Notes: generated by a model from the letters alone, not told the origin. A DNA stretch of 64,000 nucleotides from Palsa-504 sp963742795 (GCA_963742795.1 CAVUNL010000025.1:372001-436000); one strand, 5' to 3'; shown: positions 45,997 through 55,250, counted from the first letter of the stretch. A program made the numbers and translations.

Positions 45997-46012
45997 GCTA
46001 GAAGAGTCTAGC
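45997..46012. promoter_or_regulatory. Palindrome upstream of the XRE gene
   Basis: GCTAGA-AGAG-TCTAGC, perfect 6-base arms. AT-richer DNA around it is consistent with a promoter. Likely operator for the XRE protein. Confidence 0.5.
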
Positions 46013-46416
46013 GCTCCCGCGGGCGGCTAACGACATGGATCTGCCTCTCTCTTCTCAGCTCATCTTATGCGTGCTCTTTACTTCCTGTCTGTACTCCCTT
46101 AGAGTGCCTACGTCAGCAGATACCTTCTTATTTCTTCCTAGATGTACCAGGATCTGCCAGTTTCTGGGATTCAGCGGAGTCAGAGCGGTGACCCAGGCCT
46201 GGAGTCTCGATGGGCAGCACCGGTGACCCGAGGCGGTGAGCCCAGCCCGGCGCGCTGCGGGCCGGCGACGTCCTCGCGCTTACGAGGAGGGGAGCGCGAG
46301 GGCGCCCCGGCCACGCAGCCGGACGGGCATGAGTTGCGTTGCCACCTGGACCTCACCTGAGCGGACAGCTGTTCCTGCCCGGCCATCAGCCAGTACCGGG
46401 GCCGGATCTCGACTGG
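46013..46416. other. Intergenic region without a gene
   Basis: About 400 bases. The part up to ~46160 is clearly lower in GC, with TCTT-rich strand asymmetry; the rest is GC-rich. No ORF here has a family match or a good ribosome site. It separates the XRE promoter region from the 3' end of the kinase gene. Confidence 0.5.
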
Positions 46417-48270
46417 CTAAGGGTTAAGCAGGCTCGGCGCGCCATACCCGATCCTCAGCACGACTTGGCCAGTACGCAGCGGGACCTGTTGGGTCCAGAC
46501 AGGACGATACTCGGCCCGCTGCGTGTCGATGACCGACAGCATCCAGCCGAGATATGCCGCACGCGTGAGGTGCGCCGCCTTTACGGTCGTCGCCAAGTCC
46601 ATCCACCGCAGGAGGCTGGCAGGTCCGCCGCCAGGGGACTGGCTGGCGAAGTCTACGACGTACAACGGATGCCTATGGGCCATGATGGCGAGGAGATCCG
46701 GCAGCGAAGGGTCAATCTGGCCGCTGAGGAGCTGTTCCCTGGCTTTGGTGGAGAGCTGGATATTGCCGTTGCTCAGCAGCTGGGCATCGGCAGCCTTCCT
46801 GGCGCGCAGCGCCGCGGGTAGGGCGGCGCGATACACCTTGGCGCCGTCGGGATAGATCCACCAGATGTCAATCCTGGCTTTTCCCGTGCCGAAGCTCGCG
46901 ATGAGAGCCGGAGCGTAGAGGCCCAGACGGCCGCCGAACTGGTTCCGGACTGTGGCAGTGGCCACCAGCAAGGTGGAGCCGAGAGGATCGTTCGACCCGG
47001 GCCCGAGCGGCGACACTTGCGAGGACGGCAAGCCGTTGCTGACTAGATCCGCGCATATCTGCTCATCGCATGACACGACCGCGGCGGGACTGACCTGGTG
47101 CAGTATCCAGCTGATCGCATCCGTCCTCGCCGCAGCCTCAGCGGCGAGTGGGCTGATCTGGACGTGGTCACCCGTTAGCCGCTCCGACGATGCGCCGCGC
47201 GGGAAAAGAGTGAACGCAAGGCCGCCGGCGCCTGCCACCAGCAGGATCAAGGTCGACAGCGCAGCCGCCCGCCGGCGCCGCGATGCGCGGCGGTTTTTGC
47301 GCCGCCTCCGGTGTGGCCTGGACGCCAGGTCACCGGCGATCAGGCCATCTCCGCTGCTGACCCGCGGCTCGGGCAGCGCGGCACGCACCTGCTCCGAGTT
47401 AGCTGTCTTCTCGTCCGTGTCGAGAGCGGATGCTACCGGCGGCATCGGGCCCATGAGCCGCGCTCCGGCGGCCACCAGCTCGCTGAGCGCGCCGCGGGCC
47501 GACGGCCTGACGGCTGGGTCCTTGCTGAGGCAGCGATGGACGAGGGAGCCCAGTGGTTGGGGAAGCCTGCCCACCTCTGGCTCGGAATGAAGAATGGCGA
47601 ACGCCGTAGCGGTCAACGACTCGCCTTTGAAGGGCAGCTCACCGGTACCCGCGAACGCCATCGTCACGGCCCACGACCACATGTCGGCCGCCGCGGTCAC
47701 CCGCTCCGCGGCCAGCTGCTCAGGAGCCATGAACGCTGGAGTTCCGATGGCGACCTGGCCAGAAGGGCCCATGGTGGTCATCCCGGGAACGGCCGCCAGC
47801 CCGAAGTCGATCAGCACCGGCCCGTCGGGCCCGAGCAGGACATTGGCAGGCTTGAAGTCGCGGTGCACCATCCCCGCGGCATGCACCGCGCCTAGCGCGG
47901 TCAGCGTTGCGACGGCGATGCGCTCGAGCGTCGCGCCACTGCGAGGCCCGAGCTGCTCGACGACCTCTACCAGCGATGGCCCATTGACGTACTCGCTGAC
48001 GATGAACGGCCGGCGTTCGAAGATTCCCGCATCCAGAACTTGCGCGGTGCAGAACCGGGCGACCCGCTGCGCGGCGGCTACCTCCTTCAGGAAGCGGCTG
48101 CGGACCAGTGGGTCCGTGGTTGGCGGCAGAAGCTTGACCGCCGCCTGGCTTCCATCAGGACCGACAGCCAGGAACACCACGCCCTGCCCGCCTTCCCCGA
48201 GGCGGCCGAGCAACCGGTATCCGCCCACCGTGCGCGGATCCGTATCGCGCAGGGGGAGCACTTCCGACAT
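46417..48270 (-). CDS. Transmembrane Ser/Thr protein kinase (Hanks type)
   Basis: About 617 residues from ATG 48270; GTG 48291 is an alternative. The kinase domain carries LGEGGQGVVFLA, the ATP lysine in AAVKLLPP, catalytic VHRDFKPANVLL, LIDFGLAAV, TPAFMAPEQLA and the CLSKDPAVRPSA arginine, so it should be active. A basic stretch (HRRRRKNRRASRRRR) and one helix (ALSTLILLVAGAGGLAFTLF) lead to an external domain of ~240 residues with DAISWILHQVSPAAVVSCDE and RNQFGGRLGLYAPALIASFG. That domain recurs in other actinobacterial membrane proteins; ligand unknown. No PASTA repeats. Lies downstream of the LCP gene on the same strand, ~190 bases away. Confidence 0.9.
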   Translation of the reverse strand: MSEVLPLRDTDPRTVGGYRLLGRLGEGGQGVVFLAVGPDGSQAAVKLLPPTTDPLVRSRFLKEVAAAQRVARFCTAQVLDAGIFERRPFIVSEYVNGPSLVEVVEQLGPRSGATLERIAVATLTALGAVHAAGMVHRDFKPANVLLGPDGPVLIDFGLAAVPGMTTMGPSGQVAIGTPAFMAPEQLAAERVTAAADMWSWAVTMAFAGTGELPFKGESLTATAFAILHSEPEVGRLPQPLGSLVHRCLSKDPAVRPSARGALSELVAAGARLMGPMPPVASALDTDEKTANSEQVRAALPEPRVSSGDGLIAGDLASRPHRRRRKNRRASRRRRAAALSTLILLVAGAGGLAFTLFPRGASSERLTGDHVQISPLAAEAAARTDAISWILHQVSPAAVVSCDEQICADLVSNGLPSSQVSPLGPGSNDPLGSTLLVATATVRNQFGGRLGLYAPALIASFGTGKARIDIWWIYPDGAKVYRAALPAALRARKAADAQLLSNGNIQLSTKAREQLLSGQIDPSLPDLLAIMAHRHPLYVVDFASQSPGGGPASLLRWMDLATTVKAAHLTRAAYLGWMLSVIDTQRAEYRPVWTQQVPLRTGQVVLRIGYGAPSLLNP

Positions 48271-48462
48271 TGCGGACTGACCGGGTGTCACCCGGCCATT
48301 GTGCCCCGACGGCTCAGCGCACGCCACGATAAGTTTCGCCAGTTTCCTGCAGCAGCCTTCCAGGCAGCCGCCTGCGCTTCCGGTTGCCCCTCTTGGCGTC
48401 CCCCGGGCTACCCGGCTGGCTGGCTCCCCACTTTGGGGGCGCCGGACCCGTCCGGCGGGCAC

Positions 48463-49659
48463 TCAGCCGGTGGTGGTGCCGCCCAGCAAGCCCTTCGGGA
48501 TGGCCGAGTCGTTCTTCAGCGCGTCGAACAGCTCGGTCGCCTTGGTCCTGTTCCACAGCACCGAGTCGCCGGCGTTCGTGTAGTAGTTGCTGCTGGCGAT
48601 CGGCACTGTGCCTGTCTCCGGGTCGCGCAGCGCGGACGCCGCGTGCACCAGGTCGAGCAGGCTCGTGCCTGTGTCGACAGACATCGAGCTCGCGGCGGTC
48701 GACCCGAACGGCAGCGCGGTGAACGGGTTCAGGTATACGCCGGGCGAGGTGGCCTTCTTCAGCAGCGCTGACATGAACGCGCGCTGGTCCTGGATCCGCT
48801 GCAGGTCCTCGGTGGCGAACGAGTGCCGGTCCCGGACAAAGGCGAGTGCCTGGTCCCCGTTGAGGTCATGGCACCCGGCGGACAGGTTCACCCCGGAATA
48901 GGAGTCGTTGATCGCGGTCTTGAGGCAGATCTGCACGCCGCCGATCTTGTTCACCACGGCGACCAGGCCGCCGAAGCCGATGCCCATGTAATGGTCGATC
49001 TTCAGCCCGGTGACGTTTTCGACCGTCTGGATCAACAGGTTTGCCCCGCCGTAGGCCAGGGCCGCGTTGATCTTGTTGTTGCCGTGACCGGGAATGTTCA
49101 CGTAGGAGTCACGCGGGATGCTGACCAGCACCGGGCGGCCGCTGCCCATATGCAGCAGCATGATGGAGTCCGAGTTCAGCGTGCCCTCGTTGAACCCGAC
49201 GTGCAACGCGTCGATCTGGGCGCGGGACAGTCCGGCCCTGCTGTCCGAGCCGGTGATCAGCCAGTTCGTCCCCGCCGAGGTCAGCGAGGTCGCCGGCAGC
49301 GTGACGGATCTGTTCAGCTTGCCGTTCAGCCAGAAGTAGGTTCCGGCGACGCCCGCGATCAGCACGACCACGGCCGTGCCGAGGATCAGCGCGATCCGCC
49401 GGCCACGCCGCCCCGGTCGCCCCCAGAACCGCCAGCGGCGCCCGCCGCCACCGCCCAGGTCCCGCCGTTCTGGTTCGCCCCCGCCTGGCGTGGACCGGGT
49501 CGGCGGCTGGCTCGGCCATGCCCCGGCCCGGCTCGCGGCGGCCCCGCCGTAGCCGACCGCCCCGCCGCCCTGGTAAGCCTCGGTCGGCTCATAGCCGGAC
49601 CCGGGCTTGTTCTGGTACCAGCCACGCCAATCCTCACTCATCGACCCTGGCACCCTCAT
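48463..49659 (-). CDS. LytR-CpsA-Psr (LCP) family cell-wall ligase
   Basis: 398 residues. A Pro/Gly-rich cytoplasmic N-terminus (~85 residues) precedes one helix (IALILGTAVVVLIAGVAGTY) and an external LCP domain: NWLITGSDSRAGLSRAQIDA, SDSIMLLHMGSGRPVLVSIP, RDSYVNIPGHGNNKINAALA, GGLVAVVNKIGGVQICL and DQALAFVRDRHSFATEDLQR. The Asp and Arg residues that bind the polyprenyl-pyrophosphate donor are present. LCP enzymes attach teichoic acids, arabinogalactan or capsular polymers to peptidoglycan. ATG 49659 has GCAGGAG upstream. A CTTCCAG/CTGGAAG dyad lies 70 bases upstream. Confidence 0.9.
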   Translation of the reverse strand: MRVPGSMSEDWRGWYQNKPGSGYEPTEAYQGGGAVGYGGAAASRAGAWPSQPPTRSTPGGGEPERRDLGGGGGRRWRFWGRPGRRGRRIALILGTAVVVLIAGVAGTYFWLNGKLNRSVTLPATSLTSAGTNWLITGSDSRAGLSRAQIDALHVGFNEGTLNSDSIMLLHMGSGRPVLVSIPRDSYVNIPGHGNNKINAALAYGGANLLIQTVENVTGLKIDHYMGIGFGGLVAVVNKIGGVQICLKTAINDSYSGVNLSAGCHDLNGDQALAFVRDRHSFATEDLQRIQDQRAFMSALLKKATSPGVYLNPFTALPFGSTAASSMSVDTGTSLLDLVHAASALRDPETGTVPIASSNYYTNAGDSVLWNRTKATELFDALKNDSAIPKGLLGGTTTG

Positions 49660-50097
49660 CTAGAGACTCCTGCCATGACGACCTCACGATAGGTGGTCAT
49701 GCCCCGCTCCAGCGCATCGGAGAGGGATCTTCCAGAAACCTGGAAGGCAGGACACGGGCGCGCGCTGGTTTGATGCCGCGGGCGAGGCGGTAGCAGGCGG
49801 CGTTCCAGCTGAGTTCGCGGTGTCGAAACGGTACGCCTTCGCTGGGCCCGGCCATGCGTGACCTCGATCGCCGTGACCCGGGCGGCTCCGTCGTGAGGAC
49901 GGCGACCATGCCGGACAAGTTTGGCGCAATCCGCCGCCGAGACCTGCGCCTCGGGCCCGGTCTCCGGCAAATCACATGACTATGTGACGTCGGCTCACCA
50001 AGTCGGCTGTGAAGCTCGACAGAGTCCGGGACCGGGTCGTTCCTTGGCCGTCCCGCCGGCGGGTACGGCACCTGCAGTTCTGGTCGGTTCCAGGCAG
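49660..50097. other. Intergenic region with one operator candidate
   Basis: Apart from the dyad at 49729-49746, no feature was recognised. Several open frames on the minus strand (for example around 49690-49970) are arginine-rich and look like composition-driven noise. Confidence 0.5.
49729..49746. promoter_or_regulatory. CTTCCAG-N4-CTGGAAG dyad upstream of the LCP gene
   Basis: CTTCCAGAAACCTGGAAG has the same 7-base arms and 4-base spacing as the core of the 32-bp palindrome at 33721-33752. Distance to the LCP start is 70 bases; to the FHA start it is 90. Confidence 0.65.
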
Positions 50098-50232
50098 ATG
50101 GACGTAATCGAGACAGAGGGAATGATGGAAACTTTCGCTGCGATAGTCATTGCTGCCGTCGTTGTTCTCCTTGTACTTCTGGGGATTATCATGGTGGCGG
50201 TGCTGATCGGGTTTATCCTGTCTTTCCTGTAA
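50098..50232 (+). CDS. Tiny single-helix membrane protein
   Basis: 44 residues from ATG 50098, or 36 from ATG 50122, which has AGACAGAGGGA just upstream and is the better supported start. Almost the whole peptide is one hydrophobic helix (ETFAAIVIAAVVVLLVLLGI followed by IMVAVLIGFILSFL) with a single acidic residue near the N-terminus. No family recognised. Such peptides often tune membrane complexes or come from toxin-antitoxin modules, but nothing in the neighbourhood supports either. Confidence 0.45.
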   Translation: MDVIETEGMMETFAAIVIAAVVVLLVLLGIIMVAVLIGFILSFL

Positions 50233-50438
50233 ACGTGGGCGGCCACCCGGTGGTGTCCATTCAGGGGACCCTAGTGAGCTGCGTTTTCGGTCTCGGTTTA
50301 GCGGGCTGGTGAGTGTGCGCGGGCGAACCCGTGTGCATGAGCAAGCCAGTGTAGGAGCCGACGACCGCCGACGAGTTGAGACGGGATTTCCAGCTTCGGT
50401 ACATATGATCGAAAATCGAGGTAAGGGATGACGAGCAG

Positions 50439-50765
50439 GTGAGCCGCGACTTCGACGGCGGCAAGACGTTCTACGCGGCCGTCTTCGGCTACGAGTACGG
50501 CGACATGAGCGGCGACGGCTTCAGCTACGCGACGTTCAAGGTCGATGGCACGGACGTCGGGGGCATCGGCGACCTTCACGCCGGCGTCCCGGCCGGCTGG
50601 AGGGTGTACTTCGGCGCCGCGGACACCGACGCGTCGGTCGCCCGGGTGCAGGTCAACGGCGGCTCGGTCATCCGCGAGCCGATAGATCACCCGTACGGCC
50701 GGATGAGCACGGTCGCCGACGACCAGGGAGCTGTCTTCTCGCTGCTCGGCGTGACGCCCGGGTAG
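50439..50765 (+). CDS. VOC (glyoxalase-like) protein, probably N-truncated
   Basis: 108 residues forming one vicinal-oxygen-chelate domain: SRDFDGGKTFYAAVFGYEYG, GVPAGWRVYFGAADTDASVA and VADDQGAVFSLLG. It matches the second half of two-domain CFP30B-like proteins, which begins WNELxTRDFDxAxxFYxxVFGW. Here the frame opens only a few codons earlier (stop at 50406-50408), and GTG 50439 has only a weak ribosome site. It is either a natural single-domain protein or the remaining C-terminal half of a two-domain one. Metal-binding residues cannot be assigned safely. Confidence 0.6.
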   Translation: MSRDFDGGKTFYAAVFGYEYGDMSGDGFSYATFKVDGTDVGGIGDLHAGVPAGWRVYFGAADTDASVARVQVNGGSVIREPIDHPYGRMSTVADDQGAVFSLLGVTPG

Positions 50766-51057
50766 AACAGCGCGGGCCGGCGGGTGACCTTACGGCGCAG
50801 CCCGCGCCGCATCCAGCGTGTGCACCGCGTATAGCCTGCTTTGGTGCAAAATGCCTTTTAGGTCCTATTCGGTTGGCGTGTGCCGGCGACCGCAGCACAA
50901 GCGGTGGAGCATGAAGGACCCGCCGACATCCCGAAATAAGAGTAGTGTGCTCTCACTGGGCGGGAGCCTGAGGCCCGCGGTGCGAATGACACGCCCGATC
51001 ACCCGCCGCAAACCCGTGAATACCCGTCCTCGTCACGTCTAGCGAGGATCAGGCCAC

Positions 51058-52248
51058 ATGCAACCAGACACCGACGCCCTGCTGACCAACCTGTTCGAAG
51101 AAGCCCCGCCGCGTGAGTTCGTGACGGCGATGCGAGGCTATGACCGTCACCAGGTCGACGAGCACATCAGGCAGATCGAAGCCGAAGTTCGGCAGCACCG
51201 CGAGCAAGCCCAGGCCATGCAGCGGGAGCTGTCCGAAGCCCACCGCCAGTTCCATGAGCAGGAACGACCCGCCTATACCGGTCTCGGCGCCAGGATCGAG
51301 CAGCTGCTGCGGCTTGCCGAGGAACAGGCAACAGAGGTAGTCCAGACGGCTCGATCGGAAGCCGACGAGATCAAGGCCACGGCCAAGGTCAATGCCGCAG
51401 AGCTGCGAGCCGGCGCCGAGAACGATGCTAACGAACTGGGCGCGACCGCCAAGCGCGAGACCGACGAACAACAGGCCGCCACCGAGCGCGAGGCCGACTC
51501 GATCAGGACTACTGCCCGGCGCGAGGCTGGCGAGCTGACCTCCGCGACCGAGCGCGAGGCCGCCAAGCTGCGTGCCACGGCCGACCACGAGGTCGCGGAG
51601 AAGCAGGCCACGGCCGAGGGTGAAATCGCCAAGCTGCGGACCAGCGCCGAGCGCGAGGCCGCCCAGCTGAAGGCGGCTGCCAAGCGGGAGCGGGACGAGA
51701 TCCTCACGACCTCCAAGCGCCAAGCTGACGAAATGCGCAGCCATGCGCAGCGGATCCTGGAGGAGAGCGAGGCCCAGCGGGCGCAGACGGAGGCCGAGTT
51801 CGAGATCCAGCTCGCGACACGCAGGGAACAGGCTGAGCGCCAGGGGGCCGAACGGCTTGCTGCCGCCCAGGCTGCGACGCAGAAACTCGTGTTCGAAGCC
51901 GAGCAGCGCGCCTCAACCGCGGAGCAGCGGGCAGCGAAGGCCAGCGCCCAGGCCGACCAGACTCGCCGGGACGCAGACCAGCACGCCAGGCAGCTAGTCG
52001 GCAACGCGGAAAAGAACGCCGACCAGATCGCTGGCCAGGCCAAGACCCAGGCCGAGCAGTTGCTCGCCGAGGTCAACGCTGATGCCGAACGCCGCCGCGC
52101 TGCTACCCACCGCGACGTCGGCGACCTCATCAGGCAGAAGGACAGCATCGCCAGCCACCTCGCGCAGGTGCGCCAGTTGCTGCCAGGCATGAATGCGGTG
52201 CAGGCGGCACAGACGAAACCTGCCATAACCGGTGACTCGGACAACTAA
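51058..52248 (+). CDS. DivIVA-like coiled-coil protein
   Basis: 396 residues. The N-terminus FVTAMRGYDRHQVDEHIRQI is a DivIVA-type membrane-curvature/polar-targeting module. The rest is an almost unbroken coiled coil of Ala/Glu/Lys/Arg-rich repeats (recurring TAxREAxELxxxAEREA pattern, ~51-residue periodicity possible), ending in a short flexible tail. It resembles the cytoskeletal scaffolds that organise polar growth in filamentous actinomycetes (Scy/FilP/Wag31-like), although shorter than Scy. Expected to assemble at tips or septa. It appears monocistronic, ATG 51058 with GAGGATCAGG upstream. Confidence 0.8.
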   Translation: MQPDTDALLTNLFEEAPPREFVTAMRGYDRHQVDEHIRQIEAEVRQHREQAQAMQRELSEAHRQFHEQERPAYTGLGARIEQLLRLAEEQATEVVQTARSEADEIKATAKVNAAELRAGAENDANELGATAKRETDEQQAATEREADSIRTTARREAGELTSATEREAAKLRATADHEVAEKQATAEGEIAKLRTSAEREAAQLKAAAKRERDEILTTSKRQADEMRSHAQRILEESEAQRAQTEAEFEIQLATRREQAERQGAERLAAAQAATQKLVFEAEQRASTAEQRAAKASAQADQTRRDADQHARQLVGNAEKNADQIAGQAKTQAEQLLAEVNADAERRRAATHRDVGDLIRQKDSIASHLAQVRQLLPGMNAVQAAQTKPAITGDSDN

Positions 52249-52594
52249 CCCTCGCAAGCTGTCGCCGGTGATCTTGACGGTGAAGTGCCTGGCGACCTTG
52301 CGGCGGCTGAGGACCCTGTCGGCCCGCACGGCGACCGGGGGCCGGGAGGTCAGGCCAGTCCCTTGCGCTTCCAGGCGCCGATCATCAGCGGCCACAGCAC
52401 CGGGCTGCTGGCGAACCGGGAAGGCCGGGCCCGTCATCACCGCCGCCCCGCCCGGGACGGGAAGCAGGCGGCGCCGGGCAGCGTTGATCGTGGCGCGGGG
52501 CTGACCGGCGTTCGCGGCGAAGGCTAGCCGAAGGCTCGCGGCATCCCGCCGTCTCCCGGCACCCGGGCATCAAGAGGAAAGGGCTGGCCGTCAT
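52249..52594. other. Intergenic region, possible gene scrap
   Basis: No complete gene. A minus-strand frame ending near 52350 reads RFASSPVLWPLMIGAWKRKG before a stop, which looks like the C-terminus of a protein, but it cannot be assigned. The last ~30 bases contain AAGAGGAAAGGG upstream of the SIP gene start. Confidence 0.35.
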
Positions 52595-53389
52595 ATGGCT
52601 GACGCACTGCCGGAATCGGCTCTCGCGGCGCTGGACGATCCGTTCGCGCAGCTGACCGGGCCGCTGGCCAGCACAACCCGGCTGGACTTCGAGGTCGTGG
52701 ACTCAACCCGGCTCACCCCGCACATGCAGCGGCTCAGGCTAACCGCCCCGCAGCTCGACGGGTTCGGCTACCTGCCCGGCCAGGACGTGATGCTGCTGGT
52801 GGCGGCCGAGGGAAACCGCCCGGTACGGCGGCGTTACACGATCCGGCAGCTTGACGAGGCCGCGCGACTGCTCACGCTCGACATCGTGCTGCACGGCGAC
52901 GGTCCCGGCGAACGCTGGGTGCGGTCGGCCCGGTCCGGCGACAAGATCGAGGGCATCGGGCCGCGCGGGAAGATCACTACGTCGGCCACGGCCGACTGGC
53001 ACCTGTTCATCGGCGATGAGTCGGCGCTGCCCGCCACGTTCGCGATGACCGAGGCACTGCCGCCCGACCGCCCGGCCACGCTCGTGCTCGAGATCCCCGA
53101 GGAGAGCGATGAGCAAGACCTGGCTGCCGCGGCGAGTACCCGCATCTCCTGGCTGCACCGCCTCGGCGCGCCTGCTGGCGACCCGTCGGTCCTCGCCGCC
53201 GAGGCAGCCGAGATCGAGCTACCGCCCGGCCGCGGCCACGCCTACCTGTTCGGCGAGGCGACGGTCGTGTCCCGGCTACGGGAGGTCCTGGCCGAGCGAG
53301 GGCTCGGCCAGGACCAGATGTCACCCAAGGCCTACTGGGGCCGCGGCCGCGGCAACGCCAACCACGGCGAGCCCGCCCGAGACGCCTGA
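52595..53389 (+). CDS. Siderophore-interacting protein (FAD-dependent ferric reductase family)
   Basis: 264 residues. N-terminal FAD-binding barrel: LTPHMQRLRLTAPQLDGFGY, LPGQDVMLLV, VRRRYTIRQLDEAARLLTLD (the RxYT FAD motif) and GDKIEGIGPRGKI. C-terminal NAD(P)H-binding domain of the SIP type: HLFIGDESALPATFAMTEAL, GHAYLFGEATVVSRLREVLA and the terminal MSPKAYWGRGRGNANHGEP. It should reduce ferric siderophores in the cytoplasm to release iron. No siderophore genes or IdeR-like box were recognised next to it. ATG 52595, AAGAGGAAAGGG ~18 bases upstream. Confidence 0.9.
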   Translation: MADALPESALAALDDPFAQLTGPLASTTRLDFEVVDSTRLTPHMQRLRLTAPQLDGFGYLPGQDVMLLVAAEGNRPVRRRYTIRQLDEAARLLTLDIVLHGDGPGERWVRSARSGDKIEGIGPRGKITTSATADWHLFIGDESALPATFAMTEALPPDRPATLVLEIPEESDEQDLAAAASTRISWLHRLGAPAGDPSVLAAEAAEIELPPGRGHAYLFGEATVVSRLREVLAERGLGQDQMSPKAYWGRGRGNANHGEPARDA

Positions 53390-53419
53390 CTTCGCCGACG
53401 GCGGCGATGGCCCAGCGAT

Positions 53420-53577
53420 CTTCGGGCCGATCCGACTACGGGCGGCTCGCCGATGCTCAGGCGCCAGGCTCCCTGGTGTAAGAAGAGCCCCCCGATCCCC
53501 TGAACGAACCGGGCAGCAATGAGCAGCTCGATCGTCGGGGCGGCCGCGCAAAGCGCCGACGCGGTGTTTACCACGTC
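53420..53577 (-). pseudogene. MFS (DHA2-type) transporter internal fragment
   Basis: An internal piece with ASALCAAAPTIELLIAARFV and QGIGG, then in the next frame ALLTPGSLA: the helix 3-4 region of EmrB/QacA-like exporters. Both ends of the gene are missing and a G-run frameshift lies inside. It is sandwiched between the SIP stop and the amine oxidase stop. Confidence 0.55.
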
Positions 53578-53582
53578 AGATG

Positions 53583-54933
53583 TCAAAGTGCGCCGACCGC
53601 GTCCGCAGCGGCTTCGCCACTGCGGACGGCGCCTTCCATGTAGCCATTCCACCGCGGGGCGCACTCGGTGCCGGCCCAGTGGATGCGCCCGATCGGCGCG
53701 CGCCACGCCTGGCCGTAGGACGTCCAGACTCCCGGCGCGAAGTGCGCGCCGTAACAGCCGCGGGTGAACTCCTCGGCCATCCAGTCCCGCTCGAGGTACT
53801 GCTCAGGCCGGGCTGCCGCCTGGCCGAAGTAGCGGACGAAGCAGCCGAGGACGGCCTCCCGCCGCTCGGCCGGGCTGCGGCGCGCCCAGATGCGCGCCTG
53901 GTTGCCCTCCAGGAAGCCCATCAAGATGCCGGGCGTGCCGGATGGCGGTGAGTTGTCGAAGGTCACCTTCACCGGTCCGGTATCCGAGGCGGCCTGCCCG
54001 TTGAGACCGTCCTCGCGCCAGAACGGCTCGGGGTAGATGGCGTAGGTCTTGATGACCGAGCCGGCCGGCATCCGCTGGGTGAGCTGATCGCGCCACGACG
54101 GTAGCGGCGGGTCATATTCCAGCCGCGGCCAGCGTCGGGGGCAGCGTCACGACGGCCGCGTCGCCGCGGTAAGCCGAGCCGTCCCGGGCGATGACGCGGA
54201 CCCCGCGGCTGTCGTGCTCGATCCGGCGCACCGGGCGGCCCAGGATCACCCGTTCGCCCAGTCCGGCGGCCATCGCCTCTGCAACCAGGACCGATCCGCC
54301 GGTCACCCGGTCCTGCTGCGCTCCCCGGTCGACCGCCAGGAGCGTGTACAGGTCGGCATTGGAATGCGTGTAGAACAGCGCGTGCAACAGCGAGACATCA
54401 CTGGCCTGGGCGGCCCACACCGCCTCACAGGCGATATGGAAGTACGCGCGTCCCGCCTTGGTACGCACGTTACGGCGGATCCAGCTCTCCCACGTCTGCC
54501 CGTCGAGCAGCTCGGAGCCGGGTGTCAGCCACGGCCGTTCCAGATCAGTGCGGGCGGCGAGCCGGGCGAAGCGCAACTGGCCCTGGGCGAGGTCGGCCAG
54601 CGCAAACGGCGAGATGCGCGGCACTGCGTTCTTGGCCAGCTTCATTACCGACCGCCTGCCCCGCAAGTCCAGCAGCACCTGTCCCTCGTCGTTCCAGGTC
54701 CGGAACGTCGACAGGCCCAGCTCCCCGGCCAGCTCATACATCCGGGTGTGGCCCTGGCCGAGCCACTGCCCGCCGAGCTCGAGCGGCGTACCGTCATCCA
54801 GTACCAGGCCCTCGGTGCGGCCGCCAACGCGCTTACGGGCCTCGACCACCGTCACCTCGTGCCCGCGCGCCACGAGCCGCCGGGCGGCGGCCAGCCCGGC
54901 CAGCCCGGCACCGACCACCACTACCTTGCTCAT
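53583..54933 (-). pseudogene. Flavin monoamine oxidase, one frameshift
   Basis: Part 1 (54933 to 54112): FAD motif VVVVGAGLAGLAAARRLVAR, EARKRVGGRTEG, GGQWLGQGHTRMYELAGELG and GGSVLVAEAMAAGLGERVIL. Part 2 (to 53583) in another frame: LPSWRDQLTQ-type text before MPAGSVIKTYAIYPEPFWRE, and the C-terminal WAGTECAPRWNGYMEGAVRS where MAO family FAD is bound. The break lies at about 54115 (LAAAGI then stop), where one extra or two missing bases explain the change; the repaired protein would have ~450 residues. Expected to oxidise amines to imines with H2O2. Otherwise well preserved, so a recent mutation or sequence error. Confidence 0.8.
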
Positions 54934-55091
54934 CCGCCCTCCTCCCTCCCGCCAGGCCGTCCCACCCGTCCCCGCTGCCTGCCGACCCGCGACAGCAGCC
55001 CGCCCGCCACCTGCTGCTGACCGCCGCGCAGCCGGCCGGCGAATACCACTTCGCCTCGGCGGCCATGCCCAGGCTGCTGCCCCGGAAGATC

Positions 55092-55250
55092 GTCAAGCCA
55101 GGAGCCGGCCTCCGCGATGCCCAGATCGCCGCCCGGCACGGCAATCCTCGCACGACCACGCGCCACAGAAGCCTCGCCAGAGACGATGCAGGCGGCGAGG
55201 ATGTGGTTCAGGGTGCCGAATTACTCCTTCGAGAGCGATTAGCGGCATAA
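55092..55250 (+). pseudogene. Possible tyrosine-recombinase C-terminal remnant
   Basis: A frame reading GLRDAQIAARHGNPRTTTRH resembles the end of tyrosine integrases (L-x-D-V-Q-x-AARHADPRTTxRYDR), but the catalytic Tyr position reads His and the following residues diverge. Within an otherwise gene-free ~400-base gap (54934-55331). If real, it is a trace of an integrated element. Confidence 0.35.

Noticed and set aside
49690..49970. Minus-strand ORF upstream of the LCP gene
   Set aside because: Arg/Pro-rich with no motif; it overlaps the candidate operator and lacks a ribosome site.
52270..52440. Possible C-terminal fragment reading RFASSPVLWPLMIGAWKRKG on the minus strand
   Set aside because: Too short to assign to any family, with a stop a few codons upstream.
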